Origin: Beroe ovata
Lineage: Eukaryota; Ctenophora; Nuda; Beroida; Beroidae
Length of the DNA: 11,250 bases
NCBI GenBank assembly: GCA_946803715.1
Contig: CAMPET010000632.1
Coordinates: 1,097 to 12,346, forward strand
Direction of reading: 5' to 3'
The notes beneath the pieces were generated by a model. The model made no database searches. It worked only from the letters and a program-made list of their open reading frames with translations, and was not told the DNA's origin. Of the stretch, positions 5,631 through 11,250 are shown piece by piece (within the stretch, counting starts at the first letter, position 1; every line of letters begins with the position of its first letter). Both the position numbers and the translations under genes were made by a program.

Positions 5631-8613
5631 TCATTGAAAACTCTCTGGAGACGTATCAAATGTTTTTATGGTTTCTGTTCGCACGTTCCTGAATGATTTC
5701 TTGAACAATCCCACGCTAAATCCTAAGAAAAGGAGCATGTCTGATGTAGTTATGATGCCCTTTACGATTTGGTTACTGTCCAATACTACAACGTTGTTAG
5801 CGTCTGCGTCGTGTAACTTTTTGAGAACCTGGAGAGATTTTAAGGAAATTGAAGGATTCGAATGATGTTTAGATTGGTTTTAAGGAAATTTGTGGACTGA
5901 CAATGTAAGATATGGTATTTTGACTTATTCAAATACTTCTGTTTACCTTCTGTAAGGAATCTGTTTCGTATACAACTCTGTGAAGCTGAGAATCGGGCAT
6001 GATCTGAAAGTAGGGAGGGTGGTTAATCTCCGAATTTCTGTCAGAAGCTGGACTGCCGGTGTCTGTTTGCCATTGTGACACGACGACAAATATTTTGCGG
6101 TAAAATTTTCTTCGGGCAAAAGAAAAACAGAGAGCGCAAAACGCGCGCGCTGCGCGGCACTCTAAATGAAATTTCAGCGCCACGTAAACCCTAAAATTTT
6201 GATATGACTTCGCGCGTTCCATACACGCTTAGTATTCCTGAACGTTCCATGAAGTACGCTTGGCAACTGTAGATAATATTGGCAAATGTCCAGCAATCTT
6301 GGCAGTCACACACCCAATGAAACATACCCGCGGAAACATATATTCGACGACCACTCACTTCATGAACATGACGTACATAAACGCCCTTTTAGCGACCTCT
6401 TTAAAATGAACCGATATTTTGGACTTGAGCCAGATTCAGTGATTCTGAATGACTGTCTAACTAATAATTACTGAGAATATATTGCGATTTGTGACAGGCA
6501 ATTTCTGGGAAACACGTAGGACGAGTCACGAGTAATGTAATGCAATATCGTAAACCGGTCAAACGGGTTTCCCCAAAATAATTCAATCAGGTTGATGTTT
6601 TATAGCAGCGAGTTGTGAGCGTTCACTTGTTCAAGAAATGCACGACATTTGAACTGAATTTGAACGCTGAAATTTGCCAATTTAGCTATTTTGGCAAATT
6701 CATGTCAGAAATATGGATTGATATCATGATTAAACCCAAATATAATTGCCTCATTAACCTAATTAACTCACCCCATTGTAGCTGATGACATCCGCTACAG
6801 ACAGTCTCACTCTAGTCGGGCACTTCAATACCACATTCTGTGATGGGAGCTTGTCAGGAAATGGTAAGATAAACGGATATATATTGAGTAAATTTTGCTC
6901 GGTATGACCTTGAGAAATTGTACTTTACTTCGATGAAAGTTCTGATATCGATAAGACAGCAAAAATTCACTTTGTTTTGTGGGAATATATGAGAAAGCGA
7001 AAGCGGAAGTGGAATTTACTAACCATGAGCATAGATGTTTCCAACAAGTAGATGAACCTTCCTGAAAAAATGAAGAGTTTAGAAATGGATCATTGTTGAG
7101 TCGTCGTCATATATAGAAATGTATATAGTTTAGCTAGTATGTTGTATAACTGCTATGCTAGAGCTAGCTCAATGCTTAGTTCGGGTTATCAAATTGTGCA
7201 TCTATCTATAGCCCTTTGACTCTCTATAACTTGTGTGTAATGTAGCATTCCTTAGGATTCATTCAAAAGGTAAATTCTCAACACAGGATCTCACACATTC
7301 CATCATTATGACAGCTTAAATCTGTAACAAATACCAAAGTATAGGTAACTTTTTAATAATATCTGTTTTGGAACCTGTCCTCTTTGCTGACATGAAAGGA
7401 AAAAATTCGATCCCTCTCCCCTTTGATGTGAAACTTAACCATGAGAAGTATAAGACTACTGTTATACGTGAGCCGTGTTGAAATTTCATAATGCATAATC
7501 ATAATATAGTATCACATAGCAGGCATATATTTCCGTGAGAGGTCATGATATGTGTATATTTATGTCACAGTGTTCACAATTATGCATAATTAATTTATTT
7601 GCGGAGTGATATGTTTATTGAAAAATTGAATTTTGGGAAACGCAGGGGTCGTACAAAGTTGATTTGGGGTTTACTTTCAGAAATCTGACATATGCGGAAG
7701 TTGTGACAGTTCGCAGATTGCTGTTTGAGAGTAGGTCGAAAAAGCTAACAGGGTTACTTCGATTAAAGATGTAAAGATGTAAAGATCCGAGAAGTAGGTT
7801 CTCAGACTCAAAAAAGTAGAAATGAAAATAAGAAGCGAAAATACTCGAAAAGTAACTTTTTCTCTTACCGTATTCATTAGTGACTGGCAGAGTGTAGCTA
7901 CTGGAATCTTTGAACGCCATCATCGCTTCATTGAAACTGCTTTTCAGCGACACACAATACAAATCATTGAAAGTCCCGATATCGAGCGAATCTATCGGCA
8001 TACACAGCAGATGAATGAAGTTATACGTGATGCACTTGTAGTAGATATACTGTAAAATCCGCTCCATCCCAAGGATCATCAGTCCGTTGTTCCGTCCCGA
8101 TTTGGATTCCTCGTAGATTATAGCCCGTCGTGACGGGTGTGATTTGATGGCGTTCACCGTGGTGTTCCAGTTGTCCGACGGGTAGAGACGGGCGGGAACC
8201 GGGTATCCCGTATTTCGGTACAGTTTGTGCCAGGTCAAGTTGTCTAACTTTCGGGTATCGTACTGAAATGGGGGAGTTTATTTGGCGTGGAATGGGGACT
8301 CTTACTTGGGTTATTTCAATCACGCCGGCAGTCTATAATCCCATTACAAGATCACGCCGGGAAGATTCGCTTTGAAAAGGATCGGGTGATCACCGATGAT
8401 CTCATCATACAAGAAAAACAACGGATAGCCATATTCGGGAAATGTACGGTGACCTAAGACAATAATGAGTTTATGTTGTGGGTCAAAGTTTGACGGTTTT
8501 GATCGCTGAATATTATAAATATTAAATAAGCTATGTATGAAGACTCAAATATTGATGTATCACCTTTTCAGTAGTTTTCCAATTTCAAGGGTTTCACACG
8601 CAACGTGTGTCTG
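5631..8613 (-). CDS. Divergent AMPK gamma-subunit-like protein with four CBS motifs, 7 exons, 5' end unresolved
   Basis: Exons in transcript order: 8613-8564, 8530-8356, 8262-7869, 7061-7024, 6849-6772, 6003-5947, 5828-5631 (stop TGA 5633-5631). Every junction is GT..AG and in phase; the spliced product is about 329 residues. CBS1: CETLEIGKLLK to FDPQHKLIIVLG. Linker: LDNLTWHKLYRNTGYPVPA, matching the ETWREVY segment of gamma subunits. CBS2: NTTVNAI, RRAIIYEES, LMILGMERILQYI. CBS3: IGTFNDLYCVSL, AMMAFKDSSSYTLPVTNEYG, RFIYLLE. CBS4: LSVADVISYNG, TDSLQKVLKKLHDADAN, VVVLDSNQIVKGIITTSD. This follows the AMPK gamma (PRKAG/Snf4) order closely, so a regulatory subunit of an AMPK-type kinase is inferred. 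Oddities: the CBS1-CBS2 linker is longer, a basic tail of about 30 residues follows CBS4, and most adenylate-contacting His/Arg/Asp positions differ. The N-terminus is missing; a candidate first exon is 8727-8677 (starts MHQNLSHDK; weak GTACGG donor). The family call is by eye. Confidence 0.75.
5838..5890. repeat. 13-base direct repeat in an intron of the CBS gene
   Basis: TTTTAAGGAAATT occurs at 5838-5850 and again at 5878-5890. On the minus strand the lower-coordinate copy reads AATTTCCTTAAAA directly before the acceptor at 5829, so the copies may duplicate a branch-point/pyrimidine segment. Confidence 0.5.
6671..6700. repeat. 10-base inverted repeat with 10-base loop
   Basis: AATTTGCCAA at 6671-6680 and TTGGCAAATT at 6691-6700 are exact reverse complements. 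They lie in intron 6004-6771 of the CBS gene, and each arm carries a TTGCCAA/TTGGCAA core like an NFI half-site pair. Confidence 0.6.
7765..7785. repeat. Short 8-base tandem duplication
   Basis: AAAGATGT occurs twice followed by a partial third copy (AAAGAT), within intron 7062-7868 of the CBS gene. It is probably replication slippage. Confidence 0.6.
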
Positions 8614-8965
8614 CTATGCTACACAAATTGAGCGGTACCATTTATTTCACAACAGTACACACACACANTTCCGTACGAGGGTTGTGATTATCTGGACTTG
8701 CTTGTCATGCGATAAATTTTGATGCATGTTTTTTTTCTTCTCTTTTTCACCAGAAGGTAGTGTCAAGATTTAGATACACGATTGTTGATTTCTCGACGGT
8801 CTCGCTTGAAACATAATCGTTTAGAAAATTTCATTATCATCCTGCGCTATTACACTTTCCACTAACATTTGAAGGCGTCATGAAATAGGAAGTGCAATTA
8901 TTCAACACTACAAATTTCACACCTCTTGCTCGACCTCTGACTTTGTTTGATCATATCCCAGTACA
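8614..8965. promoter_or_regulatory. Head-to-head intergenic region, possible bidirectional promoter
   Basis: This region separates the first resolved exon of the minus-strand CBS gene from the esterase start codon. It contains a short (CA)n tract ending in an assembly N at 8668, an eight-T run near 8729 and AT-rich sequence. I see no convincing TATA box on either strand. Because the genes point apart, both promoters, or one shared one, should lie here unless an unseen 5' exon lies elsewhere. A candidate minus-strand first exon (8677-8727) falls inside it. Confidence 0.4.
8657..8667. repeat. Short (AC)n tract adjoining an assembly N
   Basis: About five AC units end in the ambiguous base at 8668. 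Repeat length here may be unreliable. It would lie in the first intron of the CBS gene if the candidate exon 8677-8727 is real. Confidence 0.8.
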
Positions 8966-10639
8966 ATGGGCTGCTCGAAGAAGGAGGCCCTGGCTATCGT
9001 TTTCGCGGGTATAATCCCCGTGATCCTAGTGGCACTCGCACTTGTCCTGGTCCTAGTCGTGTTTGCCCCTGACAACTCCCCGCCGCCTCCCGTTGCTATC
9101 ACAACCAGTGGGACTCTTCACGGACGTACAGCGATGCTGGACGATCTCGGCGAAATATACGAGTTTCACAATATCCGTTACGCCGAACCGCCGATTGGTG
9201 AGCTCCGGTTCCGTCCGCCTGTCCGATATGAGACGACCGACACATCGCCCGTCGACGTTTCGGACAGTGCTAAGCAGATCCAGTGTATCCAGGCAGAATC
9301 GGGGGAGGGAGACGAGGATTGCTTGTTCCTGACAGTCAGAACTCCCACTCCCCCTGGAAATGACAGTTTCACTCCCCTGCCTGTCATTATGTGGATTCAC
9401 GGCGGAGGCTTGATAAGTGGCCTCGGAACGGTTCCTGGATACAGTTTCGGTGCGGAGACCACAGCGAAAATGGGCATGGTCACAGTGAACATTAACTACC
9501 GCCTCGGCTTTCTGGGATTCAGTTCAGTCCAGGAGTTGTGGGATGAGGAGGAGGGTGTGTACGCGAACAACGGAATCCGTGACATCATCTCCGCCCTCGA
9601 CTGGATACAGGATAACATCGCGGAATTTGGCGGAGATCCAAACTCCGTGACGGTGATCGGGGAGAGTGGAGGTGGGACAGCGGTGCTGGCACTCACCTGC
9701 TCGCCCCTCGCCAACAACAAGTTCCACCGGGCAATCGCTCAAAGCCCTGCCCCTGAGTTCAGGTTCAGTCATGTGGATGGAGATGGATATCAGAGGGGTA
9801 TCGTTGGGCAGATGGGGTGTACTCAGGACACTATTGAGGAGCGGAAACAATGTCTCTTGGACCTGCCTGCCGAGAGATTTTCACTTGTCCCGGGAGGTGT
9901 CGCATACTTTGATTTTCCGTTAAGTTACGGCACTGACGGCGAATACATCGGTATGATCGTGACTGATCCGACTGTGGTAGCAGTCGCCCCGCGGGATCTG
10001 GCGTCAGCTGACTTCATCCCTTCCTCTCCGCTCCCTATTATCATTTCCAACGTGGAGCAAGAGAACTACGACTACTCCTGGTTTTTCGAGGATCCCTTCG
10101 CATCCGACTCAGAACTGAACGAGACACTTACCGAAGCATTCGCCCTGATCTCAGCTGAGGAGGGCATGGTTGATGTCGCGTGGAGTTTGTACCCGGGACG
10201 GTCCCGTAGCGAGATTTGGAGTTTGTTGACCTGTGATATCCGATCCACATGTCCGTCAAATGACGTGGCTGAAGCCATGTCGACAGCTACGAATCGGGAT
10301 ATTTATCGGCTTTATTTCACATACGCGTTGGAGGGCTATCCAATCCCAGCCATCCATGTTGCTGATTCCTATATCATGTTCGGGATGACATTTGAAGTGT
10401 GGTCATTTGTCACACCTTCCGACAATGACTTCGCGTTTTCTGACCACTACGTTGCCATGATGAAATCGTTTGCGGAGGACGGGGTTCCTAGTGACGGATG
10501 GATGCCGTTTCCGGAGAATTCCATGGTGTTTGAAAATTCCGATACATTCCAGAGGGTATCCACAGAAAAGCCGCAGCAGGATGTCTGTGAAAGTTTTCAG
10601 GGATATGGATTTGATATTTATGGGTGGCAAAACAGATGA
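8966..10639 (+). CDS. Membrane-anchored type-B carboxylesterase / cholinesterase-like enzyme
   Basis: Single-exon frame of 557 residues; the start has a strong context (A at -3, G at +4). Alpha/beta-hydrolase of the carboxylesterase/cholinesterase family, which hydrolyses carboxylic esters. Visible landmarks: oxyanion-hole HGGG at 145-148, EDCLFL with C119 (likely paired with C107), nucleophile S234 in GESGGG (most relatives have GESAGG), acid E366 (or E364) in SNVEQEN, catalytic H464 in AIHVADSY. C285 and C296 have the 11-residue spacing of the second conserved disulfide loop; C423, C429 and C541 remain for the third. The N-terminus has no cleavable-looking signal: MGCSKK, a hydrophobic segment at about 8-34, then a PPPP linker, so a type II anchor with the catalytic domain outside or luminal is inferred. 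The intact triad argues against neuroligin-type non-catalytic relatives. Substrate cannot be told. Confidence 0.93.
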   Translation: MGCSKKEALAIVFAGIIPVILVALALVLVLVVFAPDNSPPPPVAITTSGTLHGRTAMLDDLGEIYEFHNIRYAEPPIGELRFRPPVRYETTDTSPVDVSDSAKQIQCIQAESGEGDEDCLFLTVRTPTPPGNDSFTPLPVIMWIHGGGLISGLGTVPGYSFGAETTAKMGMVTVNINYRLGFLGFSSVQELWDEEEGVYANNGIRDIISALDWIQDNIAEFGGDPNSVTVIGESGGGTAVLALTCSPLANNKFHRAIAQSPAPEFRFSHVDGDGYQRGIVGQMGCTQDTIEERKQCLLDLPAERFSLVPGGVAYFDFPLSYGTDGEYIGMIVTDPTVVAVAPRDLASADFIPSSPLPIIISNVEQENYDYSWFFEDPFASDSELNETLTEAFALISAEEGMVDVAWSLYPGRSRSEIWSLLTCDIRSTCPSNDVAEAMSTATNRDIYRLYFTYALEGYPIPAIHVADSYIMFGMTFEVWSFVTPSDNDFAFSDHYVAMMKSFAEDGVPSDGWMPFPENSMVFENSDTFQRVSTEKPQQDVCESFQGYGFDIYGWQNR

Positions 10640-10742
10640 TTATAGTGATACATCTTTTGTATCCGGGCCGTATCTGTTACCATGGATAATTTTATATTTA
10701 GATTAGAAAGTTCTCTTATCCATTAAAATGGATAATTTGAAA

Positions 10743-10748
10743 AATAAA
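10743..10748 (+). terminator. Poly(A) signal of the esterase gene
   Basis: AATAAA begins 104 bases after the esterase stop codon, a normal distance for a short 3' UTR in an invertebrate gene. Confidence 0.6.
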
Positions 10749-10889
10749 TTCAAGTTTTATACCGGCTTATATTGAGTAAGAAGTGAACTGAAGGTATACC
10801 CTTCCCCACTCCTCATTCCCTTTCATTTTTCAACCGCCCTGCCCCTCCTCCCTCCTCACATCTTCCAACCCCTCTGCTCTCCCCGACAG

Positions 10890-10985
10890 ATGCTGAAAGA
10901 TTTGACCGTTCACTCCGAGTTCAGTATCACATCTGCTAACGCTGTCATAGACACCCGGGTCAACATAGAGCATTACGCAGCCAAG
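10890..10985 (+). CDS. Candidate internal or first coding exon of an unidentified downstream gene
   Basis: A very pyrimidine-rich stretch (about 10798-10885) ends in CCCCGACAG at 10889, an excellent acceptor. The following 96 bases are open in only one frame, giving 32 residues from MLKDLTVHSEF to NIEHYAAK, and stop at a GTGATT donor (10986). Exon length is a multiple of three. I do not recognise the peptide. It follows the esterase poly(A) signal by about 140 bases, so it more likely belongs to a separate gene continuing past the window end. The minus strand is also open here but lacks comparable splice signals. Confidence 0.4.
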
Positions 10986-11125
10986 GTGATTCGGAGACAT
11001 TCTAAACAGAGCANTCGCGAACATAGGTTACTAGTACTTATAGTTAAGGCGATATTGACTCTTGTACGTGGTGAAGTTAACCAGTCACCGTGCAGGTTAT
11101 TCTTGGGTTCTATATATACCCTCAA

Positions 11126-11202
11126 CCTGACTCTATATTAATTGCGAGTGTAACCTGACTCTATATTCCATACTGACTCTATATGTCGACCTGACTCTAC
11201 AT
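11126..11202. repeat. Degenerate tandem repeat, core CCTGACTCTATAT
   Basis: Copies start at 11126, 11154, 11172 (first base changed) and 11190 (CTACAT ending). The last three are spaced exactly 18 bases apart and the first 28. A GTGTAACCTG segment flanking the second copy recurs near 11224, so the array may continue beyond the window. Confidence 0.7.
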
Positions 11203-11250
11203 TTCATCTATATCATAATTTCAGGTGTAACCTGGCAATAATTCTGCTGT

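Noticed and set aside
5668-5865. Plus-strand 65-codon open frame
   Set aside because: It is the antisense shadow of the last exon of the minus-strand CBS gene; the minus reading gives a recognisable CBS4 motif.
6782-6863. Plus-strand exon-like block with TTGTAG acceptor and GTAAGA donor
   Set aside because: Open in one frame, but the same bases carry a minus-strand exon (6849-6772) with better fit: phase agreement on both sides and CBS/AMPK-gamma-like content.
7615-8238. Minus-strand 207-codon frame taken as one uninterrupted gene
   Set aside because: The part above 7869 is a real exon, but the CBS3 motif is broken at a GTAAGAG donor and resumes at 7061 in phase; the remaining frame to 7615 is intron read-through without CBS content.
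8750-8815. Minus-strand block open for about 20 codons ending at a GTGAAA donor (8750), a possible 5' exon of the CBS gene
   Set aside because: Its end phase (2) does not fit the next exon (phase 0), and it lacks a good acceptor or start codon.

Overview
The window comes from an animal genome. Coding sequence is split by short introns with GT..AG ends. The genes belong to animal families, there are (GT)n/(CA)n microsatellites, polyadenylation signals follow the genes, and two assembly Ns are present (8668, 11014). The compact introns and moderate GC suggest an invertebrate, possibly a non-bilaterian. I cannot name the species from sequence alone.

Three protein-coding genes can be supported. 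(1) Plus strand, about 1683-5117: the C-terminal part of an ANKS1/Odin/AIDA-1-type adaptor, with a disordered Tyr/Ser/Pro-rich region, two SAM domains and a PTB domain. Three short upstream exons join in phase to one large last exon. The ankyrin repeats expected for the family are not in the window. (2) Minus strand, 5631-8613: a gene split over seven exons, most of them too short to stand out as open frames. Spliced together they give about 329 residues with four CBS motifs in the order seen in the AMP-activated protein kinase gamma subunit, but most of the residues that bind AMP/ATP in that family appear replaced. (3) Plus strand, 8966-10639: an intronless, membrane-anchored type-B carboxylesterase/cholinesterase-family enzyme with an apparently complete catalytic triad.

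Layout: 1-1682 is mostly non-coding, with a GT microsatellite, palindromes, CArG-like repeats and two doubtful exons. The ANKS1-like and AMPK-gamma-like genes are tail to tail, with 513 bases between stops. The AMPK-gamma-like gene and the esterase are head to head, with roughly 250-350 bases between them that may hold a shared promoter. The end of the window (10640-11250) holds the esterase poly(A) signal, one candidate exon of another gene behind a strong pyrimidine tract, and a short degenerate 18-base tandem repeat. I see no evidence that the three genes act in one pathway: signalling adaptor, energy-sensor subunit relative and hydrolase look like ordinary chromosomal neighbours. No mobile element, CRISPR array or RNA gene was recognised. 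The most interesting item is the divergent, fragmented AMPK-gamma-like gene with its apparent 33-base intron.
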